A stretch of 64,000 nucleotides of DNA from Sphingomonas xinjiangensis. GTDB lineage: Bacteria; Pseudomonadota; Alphaproteobacteria; Sphingomonadales; Sphingomonadaceae. Shown here in pieces: positions 36,266 through 45,495 of this stretch. The stretch covers positions 1 to 64,000 of the forward strand of contig NZ_JACIJF010000014.1 of NCBI RefSeq assembly GCF_014199255.1, given 5' to 3'. Each line of letters starts with the position of its first letter. Position 1 is the stretch's first letter. The notes beneath the pieces were generated by a model, which worked only from the letters and a program-made list of their open reading frames with translations, ran no database searches and was not told where the DNA came from. Made by a program: the position numbers and the translations under genes.

Positions 36266-37552
36266 ATGCTGGAATTGTTCAACCACTCGCTGCGCTTGCG
36301 TGCAGATCCTTCGCGCGTGGTGGTCCGCCCCTTTCACATCGCCTGGCAATCGAGCGACGGCGGGCCGAGCCGGACCGAGCGGCTGGTCCGCGAAGTGCTG
36401 GCGATGTCGCCCGCCGACGCGCACGCGCAGCTGGAATTGGTGCTGAAGGATTTCGAGGCGCGGCACTGGCAGACGCGCCGCGTGTTCATGACGCGCTACG
36501 AACAGATCGAGGCGTTGCTCCAGCTCGACGGCAGCCAGATTGGCGACGAGAAGCGCCAGCTGATCGGCGCCTATTTCTGCCACGAATACAGCTATGCCGC
36601 CGCCGCGCTGATGAACCCCAGCGCGGTGCCGCATTACGACCAGACCGGCATGCCGGCGGGCAGCATGCGGATCCTGATGTCGCTGCGCTCCGTGGGCGAA
36701 GGGCACATATCGTCGGTGGCGTTCCGCGAAGGCATCATCACCGACGATAACGAGATGATGCTGGCGCCCGAGCCGCCCTTCGCCACCGCGGCGGATGCGC
36801 GCGAGGAAGATGAATTGCGGGTGCCCGAAGGGCCGGTGACGGTCTATCGCCACCGCGACTCCACGCTGTCGGGCACCGTGCTGTTTCCGATCACCCGCGC
36901 CCAATCCAACGGGCTCGAGGATCTGCGCATCACCCATTTCCACCATGAGGATGGGGCGGAGGAATGGATCGGCACCTACACCGCCTATAACGGATCGGTG
37001 ATCCAGTCCGAGCTGCTGCGCACCCGCGACTTCCGCGCATTCGACATGGTGCCGATGACCGGCAGCGCGGCGCGCAACAAGGGCATGGCGCTGTTCCCGC
37101 GCAAGGTGAATGGCCGCTACATGATGATCGGCCGCCAGGACGGCGAGAACATCTTCCTCCACGCGTCCGACGATATCACCCATTGGGAGGGCGGCGAGCT
37201 GCTGATCAAGCCGCGCTATCCCTGGGAACTGGTGCAGATGGGCAATTGCGGCCCGCCCATCGAGATCGACGAAGGCTGGCTGGTGCTGACGCACGGTGTA
37301 GGCGCGATGCGCAAATACTCGATCGGCGCGGCCCTGCTCGACAAGAACGACCCGTCAAAGGTGCTGGCGCGCTCGACCGAGGCGCTGCTGGCCGCCGCCG
37401 ATCAGGACCGTGAAGGCTATGTGCCCAACGTGGTCTATACCTGCGGAGCGATCCGGCATGGCGACAAGCTGTTCATCCCCTATGGCGTGGCCGACAGTTC
37501 GGTGGCGTTCGCATTTGTCGGGATCCAGTCGCTGCTCGAGAACATGGCCTGA
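36266..37552 (+). CDS. Glycoside hydrolase/phosphorylase family 130 protein
   Basis: 428 residues, five-bladed beta-propeller. Characterised GH130 enzymes phosphorolyse or hydrolyse beta-mannosides (beta-1,4 or beta-1,2). Blocks seen: 'NPSAVPHYDQTG', 'SLRSVGEGHISSVAFREG', 'THFHHEDGAEEWIGTYTAYNG', 'GRQDGENIFLHASDDITHWEG', 'QMGNCGPPIEIDEGWLVLTHGVG'. Phosphate-binding Arg/His residues are plausible in 'FRVG'-like positions but I cannot decide between phosphorylase and hydrolase. No signal peptide, so cytosolic. Its stop overlaps the next ATG by one base. Coupled to the GT4 fusion gene upstream, suggesting build-up and breakdown of one oligosaccharide. Confidence 0.88.
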   Translation: MLELFNHSLRLRADPSRVVVRPFHIAWQSSDGGPSRTERLVREVLAMSPADAHAQLELVLKDFEARHWQTRRVFMTRYEQIEALLQLDGSQIGDEKRQLIGAYFCHEYSYAAAALMNPSAVPHYDQTGMPAGSMRILMSLRSVGEGHISSVAFREGIITDDNEMMLAPEPPFATAADAREEDELRVPEGPVTVYRHRDSTLSGTVLFPITRAQSNGLEDLRITHFHHEDGAEEWIGTYTAYNGSVIQSELLRTRDFRAFDMVPMTGSAARNKGMALFPRKVNGRYMMIGRQDGENIFLHASDDITHWEGGELLIKPRYPWELVQMGNCGPPIEIDEGWLVLTHGVGAMRKYSIGAALLDKNDPSKVLARSTEALLAAADQDREGYVPNVVYTCGAIRHGDKLFIPYGVADSSVAFAFVGIQSLLENMA

Positions 37553-38370
37553 TGGCGGGCGGGGGGCCGGCGCGCGAGCGGCCGGTGCCGCCGCCGTTCG
37601 TGCCCCCGTCGCTGGCCGCGCTGGTTGAGGGAGCGCAGTGTCACCAGGACCTGGTGGGAGAAGCCGGGGCGGACGTGTACCGCATCGCCCGGCCCGATGG
37701 GTCGCTCGCGTATCTCAAATACGGTACCGGCTCGGTCGCACGGGACATCGCCGACGAAATGGCGCGGCTGCGCTGGCTCGACGGGCAAGTGGCCGTGCCC
37801 AAGGTGCGGCAGTTTCTGCTGGACGGGGACGCGGCGTGGCTGGTCACCGCGGCGTTGCCTGGCCGCACCGCGTTCCAGTGCCTGGAAGCCGAGCCAGAGA
37901 CCGCGCCGGCGCTGGTGGATGCACTGGCAGGGTTTCTCCGCGATCTGCACGCGCTTCCGGTCGCTGCTTGCCCGTTCAATGCCGATCACGCGCTGCGTCT
38001 GATGCAAGCCGAGCAGCGGCTGCGCGACGGGCTGATCGACGCGGAGGATTTCGGCGACGCGCATAGCGGCTGGTCGCCCGAGCGGCTCTGGGCGAAGCTT
38101 GGCGCGATGCTGCCTCTGTCCACCGAACGCGTGGTGACGCACGGCGACTTTTCGCTCGACAACATCCTGATCGAGGATGGCCGGGTGGTCGGTTGCATTG
38201 ATGTCGGGCGTGCGGGGATCGCCGACCCGTATCAGGACCTTGCGATCCTGTGGGACTGTCTTGGTGCGTTTGACGACGCGCTCGGAGCCCGGCTGTTCGC
38301 CGCTTACGGCGCGGACACGCCCGACATGGCGCGCCTGGATTTCCACCTGACACTGGACGAGTGCTTCTAG
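37552..38370 (+). CDS. APH(3')-like aminoglycoside O-phosphotransferase/small-molecule kinase
   Basis: 272 residues with the full APH(3') layout: Lys in 'AYLKYG', catalytic loop 'HGDFSLDN' (His197, Asp199, Asn204), metal Asp217 in 'CIDVGRAGIADPYQDLA' and the terminal 'LDECF'. Length equals that of known APH(3') enzymes (264-272), which phosphorylate the 3'-OH of kanamycin-type drugs. It begins in the GH130 stop codon (TGATG) and has the same codon style as its neighbours, so it is a resident gene and not a captured cassette. Activity on aminoglycosides, on a sugar, or on both remains open. Confidence 0.88.
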   Translation: MAGGGPARERPVPPPFVPPSLAALVEGAQCHQDLVGEAGADVYRIARPDGSLAYLKYGTGSVARDIADEMARLRWLDGQVAVPKVRQFLLDGDAAWLVTAALPGRTAFQCLEAEPETAPALVDALAGFLRDLHALPVAACPFNADHALRLMQAEQRLRDGLIDAEDFGDAHSGWSPERLWAKLGAMLPLSTERVVTHGDFSLDNILIEDGRVVGCIDVGRAGIADPYQDLAILWDCLGAFDDALGARLFAAYGADTPDMARLDFHLTLDECF

Positions 38371-38588
38371 GCCCGCAGGAGAATAAGAGGGGTGACTGTG
38401 CCGCCCGCTGCGCCTCTTGCAATGCGCCGTGACGCCGCTTAGCTTGTGTGAGCGGACCGGGCCCCTCTGGCGCTCGTCTTTTGGACGAACGTGATGTCGG
38501 ACCGCATCGGGTTAGCTCGATGCAGGCCTATGGCAACGCCGGTCTCTTCGCAGCGACTCGATCGACTTGGTATCGATAGGAGCGTGGC

Positions 38589-38762
38589 ATGAGCAATTTC
38601 ACTTATACTCTGATCCAGCTGCACAAGCGGCTTGACGACCAGATTCGCGGCGAGCTGAAGCAGCGCGTGCCCGACAGCTTCAAGCTGCTCCGGCTCAAGA
38701 AGCTGCGATTGCGGATCAAGGACCGGCTGCACGCCAGCATGCGGCGCTTCCAGCCCGCCTGA
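38589..38762 (+). CDS. YdcH-family (DUF465) small protein
   Basis: 57 residues, cytosolic, strongly helical. It begins 'MSNFTYTLIQLHKRLDDQI' and continues 'SFKLLRLKKLRLRIKDRL', the DUF465 pattern 'L...H..LD..I......D...L..LKK.RL.LKD.I'. Family members are short coiled-coil proteins of unknown role found in most proteobacteria. TAGGAG is 7 bases before ATG 38589. The 218 bases before it (38371-38588) hold no other feature that I can support. Confidence 0.8.
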   Translation: MSNFTYTLIQLHKRLDDQIRGELKQRVPDSFKLLRLKKLRLRIKDRLHASMRRFQPA

Positions 38763-38858
38763 TCGCACGCCCTTGCCCGGCGCAGCACTGGCACGGGCGG
38801 CACGCGATGCTGCCCCGCACGGTGGCGCCGGCCACCGATCCTTGCAGGAGGATATTTC

Positions 38859-39308
38859 ATGAAGCGCATCGTATCGCTCGGGCTTGGCCTGAGCCTGGCC
38901 GCCGCAGGTCCAGCGGCCGCCACTCCCGTTCACAGCCACAGCGCGTCGGTGGAGCATCGCTCCGGGCCGGTGCGGGCGGATTATCGGGGCACCGTGGTCA
39001 TCGAACACAAGCAGGTCGGATCAGTGGCGCCGCCGGGGCGCGCGTCGACCCTGCGCTGCGCCTGGAGCGCAAGGCTCGAAGTGGACCGAGTCGCGACCAC
39101 CGCGGCAGGGGCTCAGGCCTCGCGCAGCTTTGCTACGCCTGAGGTCGCGCGCGGCAGCCGCACGGGCTGGTGCGGCACCAGCCGTGACGCCATCGCGCGG
39201 GCGGTCGCCGCCGGGCTGCGCGACGCTGAGCGCCATTTGGCCGCCGCCGCGCGGGACGACCGGCCGGCGCTGTTGTCGCAGGTCGACCGGCTGGCCGACC
39301 CGGCCTGA
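38859..39308 (+). CDS. Small secreted protein of unknown function
   Basis: 149 residues. A signal peptide ('RIVSLGLGLSLAAAG') ends near 'AAATP'. The mature part has a beta-rich start ('VRADYRGTVVIEHKQVG'), Cys in 'LRCAWSA' and 'GWCGTSRDAIARAV', and a helical Ala-rich end with 'LLSQVDRLADP'. AGGAGG lies 8 bases before the ATG. The two Cys could pair in the periplasm. The family is not recognised, although the layout recalls uncharacterised sphingomonad exported proteins. Confidence 0.72.
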   Translation: MKRIVSLGLGLSLAAAGPAAATPVHSHSASVEHRSGPVRADYRGTVVIEHKQVGSVAPPGRASTLRCAWSARLEVDRVATTAAGAQASRSFATPEVARGSRTGWCGTSRDAIARAVAAGLRDAERHLAAAARDDRPALLSQVDRLADPA

Positions 39309-39354
39309 CCCGGTTGCCGGGTGTGCTTCCAGCGCGGCCCGGCTTGCCGGCCCC

Positions 39355-41313
39355 TCAGCGCGCCTTGCGGCGGGTATAAGCGTAGAGCGACGCGGTGATC
39401 ACCAGGAAGGCCAGCGTGCCGCCGGCGAGCGCATAGGGCGCGAAGTCGGGGCCGGTCACCGCGAGCGGGGCATCGCTGCCGGTTTCATAGACGATGCCGG
39501 CGTAGAGCACGCCGAACAGGCTGTCGCCGACGATCATGCCAGTGGCCATCAGCACGCCCATGCGCTTGACGAATTCGGGGTCGCGCGCGCGGTCTGCGGC
39601 GCGGTCGTAGAACCAGCCGAGTACCGCGCCGAGCACCACCGTCAGCGTAACCCCCATCGGCAGGTAGATGCCAAGGCCCACGGCAAGCGGGGGCAGGCGC
39701 AGCTTCGTGCCGGTGCGCGCGAGCACTTCGTCGATCAGGATGACGCCCGCGCCGATCAGCGCGCCGATGCCGATCATGTCCCAGCGCAGATCGCCGCCGA
39801 GCACGCCCTTGGCAAGGCTGGAGATCAGCGCGGCCTGTGGGGCGGGGAGCGCGTCGGCGCTGGCGCCCGGCACGCCGGCAAAGCCGAACGAGGCGTTGAG
39901 CACGCTCAGAACGGGCGGGATCACCAGGCTGCCGAAGATGACGCCCAGCACCAGTGCGACCTGCTGCTTCCACGGCGTCGCGCCGATCAGCTGGCCGGTC
40001 TTCAGATCCTGGAGATTGTCGTTGGAGATGGTGGCAACGCCGAACACGATGCCGGTGACGATCAGTGCATAGGCGACCAGCGCCTGGGTGGTGCCGGGGT
40101 CCAGATCGCGGCCGAACATGCCGACCAGCATCAGCGACGCCGCGACGATCGACAGGATGCCGATGCCCGACACCGGGCTGTTCGACGCGCCGATCAGCCC
40201 GGCCATGTAACCGCACACCGACGCGATCACGAGCCCCAGCACCAGCACGAACACCAGCGATCCCGCGATCAGCAGCCCGGCCGATGCTTCAAGCGGCCCG
40301 CCCGCCAGCACGCTCCAGAGCAGCCAGGCGATCGGGAACAGCGTGCCCAGGGAGACCAGGCCGATGACGCCGATCGGCAAGTCGCGCTCGCCCACCGCCA
40401 CCACTGCCCCGCCCCGCGCGGCGCGCGACGCCGCGAGCGAGGAGCGGATGCCGCCTGCGACGGGTCCGATGATCTTGAACAGCGTCCAGATCGCCGCCAC
40501 GCCGATCGTGCCGGCGCCGAGGAAGCGCACGTCGCTGCGGAACACGGTGTTGGCGACTTCCTCCGCGGCTCCTGGCACGCCGGCACTCAGGATGGGGAGG
40601 GCGATCCACCAGCCGATCACCACGCCCGTCAGGATCGCAAGGCCGACGGTGAGACCGACCAGATGCCCCGCGCCGATCAGCGCGAATTGCAGTCCGCCGA
40701 TGATGCCGGTCGAGCCGGCGCCCGCCTTGAAGAACGCCGCGCCTTCCTCGGCCGCCAGGCGCATGCGCGTGAGCACCGCGAAACCGGCGGCGGCAAGCGC
40801 GTTGACCAGGATGACCTTCAGTCCCTTGGCGCTTTCCTCACCGCCTTCGCGGCTCTCGGCGCCGACCTTGAGCACTTCGGCGGCGGCGCGGCCTTCGGGA
40901 TAAGGGAGCTCGGGCGAGTCGACCACCAGCGCGCGGCGCAGCGGGACCGAGAACATCACGCCCAATATGCCGCCGGTCATCGTGATGGCGGCGGTGGTCA
41001 CATAAGGAAAGCCGGTCCACCAGCCGATCATCACCAGCCCGGGCAGCACGAAGATGATCGCCGCCAGCGTGCCCGCGGCGCTCGCCACGGTCTGGACGAT
41101 GTTGTTCTCATAGATCGTCGAACTAGGAAAGAAGCGCAGGATCGCCATCGAGATCACCGCGGCGGGGATCGAAGTGGCGAAGGTCAGCCCGATCTTGAGC
41201 CCCAGATACACGTTGGCCGCCGTGAACAGCAGCGTGATCGCCCCGCCCAGCAGCACGCCGCGCAGCGTGAGTTCAAGCGGTGCGCGCGCCCCGGTTACCG
41301 TCGCCAAATCCAT
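39355..41313 (-). CDS. Oligopeptide transporter (OPT) family
   Basis: 652-residue inner-membrane carrier with about 15 helices. The opening 'ELTLRGVLLGGAITLLFTAANVYLGLKIGLT' and 'SIPAAVISMAILRFF' are OPT signatures, as are 'TVASAAGTLAAIIFVLPG' and 'ATISNDNLQDLKTGQLIGATPWKQQ'. Bacterial OPT proteins import small peptides or iron-siderophore complexes with protons. A companion peptidase gene is not adjacent. Downstream of the HerA-like gene on the same strand with 36 bases between. Confidence 0.93.
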   Translation of the reverse strand: MDLATVTGARAPLELTLRGVLLGGAITLLFTAANVYLGLKIGLTFATSIPAAVISMAILRFFPSSTIYENNIVQTVASAAGTLAAIIFVLPGLVMIGWWTGFPYVTTAAITMTGGILGVMFSVPLRRALVVDSPELPYPEGRAAAEVLKVGAESREGGEESAKGLKVILVNALAAAGFAVLTRMRLAAEEGAAFFKAGAGSTGIIGGLQFALIGAGHLVGLTVGLAILTGVVIGWWIALPILSAGVPGAAEEVANTVFRSDVRFLGAGTIGVAAIWTLFKIIGPVAGGIRSSLAASRAARGGAVVAVGERDLPIGVIGLVSLGTLFPIAWLLWSVLAGGPLEASAGLLIAGSLVFVLVLGLVIASVCGYMAGLIGASNSPVSGIGILSIVAASLMLVGMFGRDLDPGTTQALVAYALIVTGIVFGVATISNDNLQDLKTGQLIGATPWKQQVALVLGVIFGSLVIPPVLSVLNASFGFAGVPGASADALPAPQAALISSLAKGVLGGDLRWDMIGIGALIGAGVILIDEVLARTGTKLRLPPLAVGLGIYLPMGVTLTVVLGAVLGWFYDRAADRARDPEFVKRMGVLMATGMIVGDSLFGVLYAGIVYETGSDAPLAVTGPDFAPYALAGGTLAFLVITASLYAYTRRKAR

Positions 41314-41349
41314 GCTCCCCGAAATCAGGGCGCCGTTATGCCGCGCTTC

Positions 41350-42948
41350 TCAGCCCCTGAACAGCCCGCCGAGCACCCCGCGCACCAGGCGCGCGCCAAG
41401 GCTTTGCGAGCGCCGGGCGCGCCCGCCCAGAACCTCGCGGCCGAGTTCATTGGCGACCTGGCGGCCGATCGACGATGCGGCGGCACGTCCCGCCGCGTCT
41501 GCCATCTGGTCCCAGGGAGAAGTCGCCTGCGCACGCCGGGTAGCCATGCGGGTGCGCTCTGTCTCCTTGGCGATACGGGCGTTTTCCTTGTCGATCCGCG
41601 CCTGGGTCTTGAGCGTTTCCTCGTGGGTCTTAGCTTCGAGCGCCGCCGCAGCGGCCTCGTCAGCCTTAGCCTGCAGGATTTCCTCCGCCGATTCGCGGTT
41701 TACCGCGACATCGTAGCGGCCGCCCACCGCGTCGGTGGCGATCAGCACGCTGCGCTCCTGCGGCGTGACCGGACCGACGCGCGATCCCGGCACGCGGACC
41801 AGGGTGCGTTCCACCGGCGCCGGCGACCCATCCGCCTGAAGCAACGACACCAAGGCTTCGCCCACCTTCAGCTCGGTGATCGCCGCCGCGACGTCGAGGC
41901 CGGGGTTGGGACGGAACGTCTCGGCCGCGGCGCGAACCGCCTTGGCATCCTTGGGCGTGAAGGCACGCAGGGCATGCTGGACACGGTTGCCGAGCTGCCC
42001 GGCGATATCCTCGGGGATGTCGAGCGGGTTCTGCGTCACGAAATACACGCCGACGCCCTTGGACCGGATCAGCCGCACGACCTGTTCAATCTTGTCGAGC
42101 AGCGCCTTGGGCGCATCGTCGAACAGCAGATGCGCCTCGTCGAAGAAGAAGACCAGGCTGGGCTTATCTGGATCGCCAATCTCGGGCAGCGATTCGAACA
42201 GTTCGGAAAGCAGCCACAGCAGGAAGCTGGCATAAAGCCGCGGCGAGGCCATCAGCTTGTCGGCGGCGAGGATATTGACCACGCCGCGCCCATTTTTATC
42301 GGTGCGGAGCAATTCGGCGATGTCGAGCGCGGGCTCGCCGAAGAACTTGTCGCCGCCCTGCGTGCGCAATTGGAGTAGCTGGCGCTGGATCGCGCCGACG
42401 CTTGCCTTGCCGACATTGCCGAACTGCGTGGAAAGTTCGGCCGCGCGCTCGGCACAATGGGCGAGCATCGCCTGAAGGTCGTCCAGGTCGAGGAGCAGCA
42501 GCTCCTCCTGGTCGGCGACATGGAAGGCGATCGTCAGCACGCCTTCCTGCGTTTCGTTGAGGCCCATCAGCCGCGCGAGCAGCAGCGGCCCCATCTCCGA
42601 CACCGTGGTGCGGACGGGATGCCCCTGTTCGCCGAACAGGTCCCAATATTGCACGGGAACGGCGTCGTAGCGCCATGCGGCATCGCCGATTTCGGCGGCG
42701 CGGGCGGCAAAGGCAGCGTGGGTCTTGGCAGTGGGAGAGCCTGCCAGGCCGAGCCCGGCAAGATCGCCCTTCACATCGGCCATGAATACCGGGACGCCGG
42801 CGGCGGAAAATCCCTCCGCCAGGGTCTGGAGAGTCACCGTCTTACCGGTGCCGGTAGCGCCCGCGATCAGACCGTGGCGGTTGGCGCGGTGAAGAAGCAG
42901 TGTCTGGCGTGCACCCGGGGTGCTGGCGCCTAGGAAGATGTCGGTCAT
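41350..42948 (-). CDS. HerA-like ATPase (DUF853, helicase HerA C-terminal)
   Basis: 532-residue P-loop ATPase of the HerA/FtsK class. Walker A '[10 protein letters not shown]' at 30-39, '[12 protein letters not shown]' after it, Walker B '[12 protein letters not shown]' and Arg-finger-like '[24 protein letters not shown]'. The last 100 residues are a charged helical region ('[21 protein letters not shown]') and an Arg/Gly tail. DUF853 members are related to DNA translocases but none, as far as I know, has a settled role. ATG 42948 is chosen since 'MTDIFLGAS' is the family start. Confidence 0.9.
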   Translation of the reverse strand: MTDIFLGASTPGARQTLLLHRANRHGLIAGATGTGKTVTLQTLAEGFSAAGVPVFMADVKGDLAGLGLAGSPTAKTHAAFAARAAEIGDAAWRYDAVPVQYWDLFGEQGHPVRTTVSEMGPLLLARLMGLNETQEGVLTIAFHVADQEELLLLDLDDLQAMLAHCAERAAELSTQFGNVGKASVGAIQRQLLQLRTQGGDKFFGEPALDIAELLRTDKNGRGVVNILAADKLMASPRLYASFLLWLLSELFESLPEIGDPDKPSLVFFFDEAHLLFDDAPKALLDKIEQVVRLIRSKGVGVYFVTQNPLDIPEDIAGQLGNRVQHALRAFTPKDAKAVRAAAETFRPNPGLDVAAAITELKVGEALVSLLQADGSPAPVERTLVRVPGSRVGPVTPQERSVLIATDAVGGRYDVAVNRESAEEILQAKADEAAAAALEAKTHEETLKTQARIDKENARIAKETERTRMATRRAQATSPWDQMADAAGRAAASSIGRQVANELGREVLGGRARRSQSLGARLVRGVLGGLFRG

Positions 42949-43019
42949 GGCCACCCCATAGCAGGGCGGTGGAAGAATAGCGCGGGCGGCGGGCTCACCA
43001 GCCGCCGCCCGCAACTAAA

Positions 43020-44543
43020 TCAGCGGCGCGGGTCGATATCCACGCCGACAAACGCCGAATTGCCACGCACATTGACGTACAGCAGCACCTGGGTGCGTCC
43101 CGCGGCACGCGCCGCCTGCACCGCGCGGGTGATGTCGGCAGCCGACGCCACCGGGGTGGTGTTCACGCGCGTGATGACGGTGCCACGGCGCAGGCCTTTG
43201 GTCGCCGCATCGCTGTTCGGGTCGACAGCGGCGACCACGACGCCGCGCACGCTCGGATCGAGGCCGAGCGAACGGGCGATCTGCGGCGTGAGCGGCTGAA
43301 CGGCCAGGCCGAGGGTCGCCGAGGTCGAATCGGGTGCGTTGGGTGCACCCTCTTCGGCATCGGGATCAAAGCCGCGGCCGGTAAGCGCCTGCATTTCCTC
43401 TTCGGTCGGACGCGTGCCGACGGTGGCGCTCAACTGCTGGCGCCGGCCGTCGCGCAGCACGTCGAGCGTGACCCGCGCGCCCGGCTTCTGCCGCGCGATC
43501 AGGTACGTCAGCGTCTGTTCGGGGGTGATCTCCTGACCGTTCAGCGCAGTCACGATGTCACCTTGGCGCAGCCCCGCGCGCTCGCCGGGCTGACCCGGCT
43601 CGACGCGGCTGACGATCTCGCCCTTGCCCTTGTTGGTGCCCAGCGCGCCTGCGATGTCGTCGGTCACCGGCTGGATGCCGATGCCAAGATAGCCGCGCGT
43701 GACGGTTTCACCCTTCATCAGCGTGTCGACGATCGGCTTGGCCTGCTCGGCCGGGATGGCAAAGCCGATGCCGACATTGCCGCCGGTCGGCGACAGGATC
43801 TGCGAGTTGATGCCGATCACATTACCCTGAAGATCGAACATCGGGCCGCCCGAATTGCCGCGATTGATCGAGGCATCGGTTTGGATGAAGCGATCATAGG
43901 GACCAATGCCGACGCGGTTCACCGCCGAGACGATGCCTGCCGACACGGTGCCCGACAGGCCGAATGGATTGCCGATCGCGACCACCCAGTCACCCACGCG
44001 CGCCTGACGCGAGTCACCGAAATGAACGAACGGGAAGTTGGTGCCCTGGATCTTGAGCACCGCCAGATCCGACGCCGCGTCGCGGCCGACCAGCTTGGCG
44101 GTGAACTCGCGGCGATCGGGCAGGGTGACGGTGATCGATTCGACCGTTGCGCCCTGCGTGCCGGCTGACACCACATGGTTGTTGGTGACGATATAGCCGT
44201 CGTTGGAGATGATGAAGCCGGATCCGAGCGACTGGGCTTCCTGCGTCCGGGCGCCGCCGCCGCCGCCGCGATTGCCGAAGAATTGTTCAAAGGGCGTGCC
44301 CTGGAACGGGTTCTGCTGCTGCGGAACAGTGATGCGCTGCGTGGTCGAGATGTTGACCACCGCGGGCTGAAGCTTGGCGACCATGTCGGCAAAGCTCATC
44401 GGCGCGCCGTTGCGCGGCGCCGAAGCCTGGATCGCGCCCGGCTCGTTCTGCGCGGTTTGCGCACCGGCGGGATGTTCGAGAGTCATGACGGCGGCGGCGC
44501 CGCTCAGCGCAAGGGCAGTGGTAATAGCGTATGCGTAACGCAC
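43020..44543 (-). CDS. degP: DegP/HtrA family periplasmic serine protease
   Basis: 507 residues from GTG 44543 (GAGAGGA upstream); the frame open further to 44798 lacks similarity. Signal peptide, then a trypsin-like domain with His123 ('TNNHVVSAG'), Asp159 ('ASDLAVLKI') and Ser231 ('GNSGGPMF'). Two PDZ domains follow, the second with 'LGLAVQPLTPQIARSLGL'. A Gly-rich LA loop at about 90-100 ('GNRGGGGGART') replaces the long loop of E. coli DegP. Degrades or refolds damaged envelope proteins. Third gene of an hflK-hflC-degP unit. Confidence 0.95.
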   Translation of the reverse strand: MRYAYAITTALALSGAAAVMTLEHPAGAQTAQNEPGAIQASAPRNGAPMSFADMVAKLQPAVVNISTTQRITVPQQQNPFQGTPFEQFFGNRGGGGGARTQEAQSLGSGFIISNDGYIVTNNHVVSAGTQGATVESITVTLPDRREFTAKLVGRDAASDLAVLKIQGTNFPFVHFGDSRQARVGDWVVAIGNPFGLSGTVSAGIVSAVNRVGIGPYDRFIQTDASINRGNSGGPMFDLQGNVIGINSQILSPTGGNVGIGFAIPAEQAKPIVDTLMKGETVTRGYLGIGIQPVTDDIAGALGTNKGKGEIVSRVEPGQPGERAGLRQGDIVTALNGQEITPEQTLTYLIARQKPGARVTLDVLRDGRRQQLSATVGTRPTEEEMQALTGRGFDPDAEEGAPNAPDSTSATLGLAVQPLTPQIARSLGLDPSVRGVVVAAVDPNSDAATKGLRRGTVITRVNTTPVASAADITRAVQAARAAGRTQVLLYVNVRGNSAFVGVDIDPRR

Positions 44544-44637
44544 GTGCGGAAATCCTCTCAAAGGATGAAAAAGCGTTCGGGACAGACTCTTGCGCCGCCA
44601 TGCTGAACGGCGTTTGAATGTGAACGAACGGACAGGC

Positions 44638-45495
44638 TCATCGTTGCCCCATGAACTCACGTAGGTAGCTGTTTTGCGGCGACAAGATGATCTGGGTGTC
44701 GCCCTTGCCCTCGCCCTGCGCCAGGAACGTGTTCCGATAGGACTGCATGGCGCGATAGAAGTCGTAGAAGGACGGATCCTTGTTGAACGCCTGGGCATAG
44801 ATCTGCGCGGCCTGCGCCGCAGCGTTCGCCCGGATGATCTGCGCTTCTTTCAACCCTTGTGCCTTGATCGTTGCGGCTTCCTGGCGGCGCGAAGTCGCCA
44901 TGCGCTCCAGCGCGCTGTTCAGCGGTGAACCGCTAGGCAGCTCGGTCTGCTTGATGCGGACGTCGACGATCTGCACGCCATATTGGCTGGCGAGCCGCTG
45001 AAGCGAGGCCTGGATGTTGTCCATCACTTCGCCGCGCTCCGGGCTGAGCAGGATTTCCGAACGGCGGGTGCCTAGTTCGTTGCGCAGCGACGAGCGCAGC
45101 AGCGGCTGGAGTTGGTCGCGCACCCGCTCCTCGCTGCCCACCGTAACCACCATGCGCAGCGGATCGACCACGCGGAAGCGGGCATAGGCGTCGATCTCCA
45201 GCCGCAGCTGGTCGGTCGAGAGCACCGGTTCGTTGGGCAGTTCGACATCGAGCACGCGCTTGTCGACCCACACCACACGATCCACGAACGGGATGCGGAA
45301 GAACGGTCCGGCCTGGGTGCGGCCATATTGTTCGCCGGCCTTGTACGCGTTGATCGTGCGCAGCGGCTGTTCAAGCCGCAGCACGACGACCTGCTTGGTT
45401 TCCGGCACGATCGCGACGGTGCTCAGCACCAGGAACAGCGCGGCGAGCGCCAGGATCGCGAGCGCGATGGGGTTGCGCATCCAGTTCCGGGTCAC
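44638..45495 (-). CDS. hflC: HflC, subunit of the HflKC membrane complex
   Basis: 285-residue SPFH/band-7 protein with one N-terminal helix ('IALAILALAALFLVLSTVAIVP') and a periplasmic body. 'VLRLEQPLRT', 'FFRIPFVDRVVWVDKRVLD' and 'QYGVQIVDVRIKQTELP' are HflC blocks. With HflK it forms the large cage around FtsH that restrains its proteolysis. Start overlaps the hflK stop by 4 bases (ATGA). Confidence 0.94.
   Translation of the reverse strand: MTRNWMRNPIALAILALAALFLVLSTVAIVPETKQVVVLRLEQPLRTINAYKAGEQYGRTQAGPFFRIPFVDRVVWVDKRVLDVELPNEPVLSTDQLRLEIDAYARFRVVDPLRMVVTVGSEERVRDQLQPLLRSSLRNELGTRRSEILLSPERGEVMDNIQASLQRLASQYGVQIVDVRIKQTELPSGSPLNSALERMATSRRQEAATIKAQGLKEAQIIRANAAAQAAQIYAQAFNKDPSFYDFYRAMQSYRNTFLAQGEGKGDTQIILSPQNSYLREFMGQR

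Noticed and set aside
37552..38370. Acquired aminoglycoside-resistance cassette
   Set aside because: No integron, insertion sequence or repeat flanks it, its composition matches the neighbours, and its start is coupled to the GH130 gene.
39130..42378. A 1082-codon open frame on the plus strand
   Set aside because: It lies opposite the OPT transporter and HerA-like genes, is rich in His/Arg/Gln/Asp with no domain, and is a by-product of high G+C third positions on the other strand.
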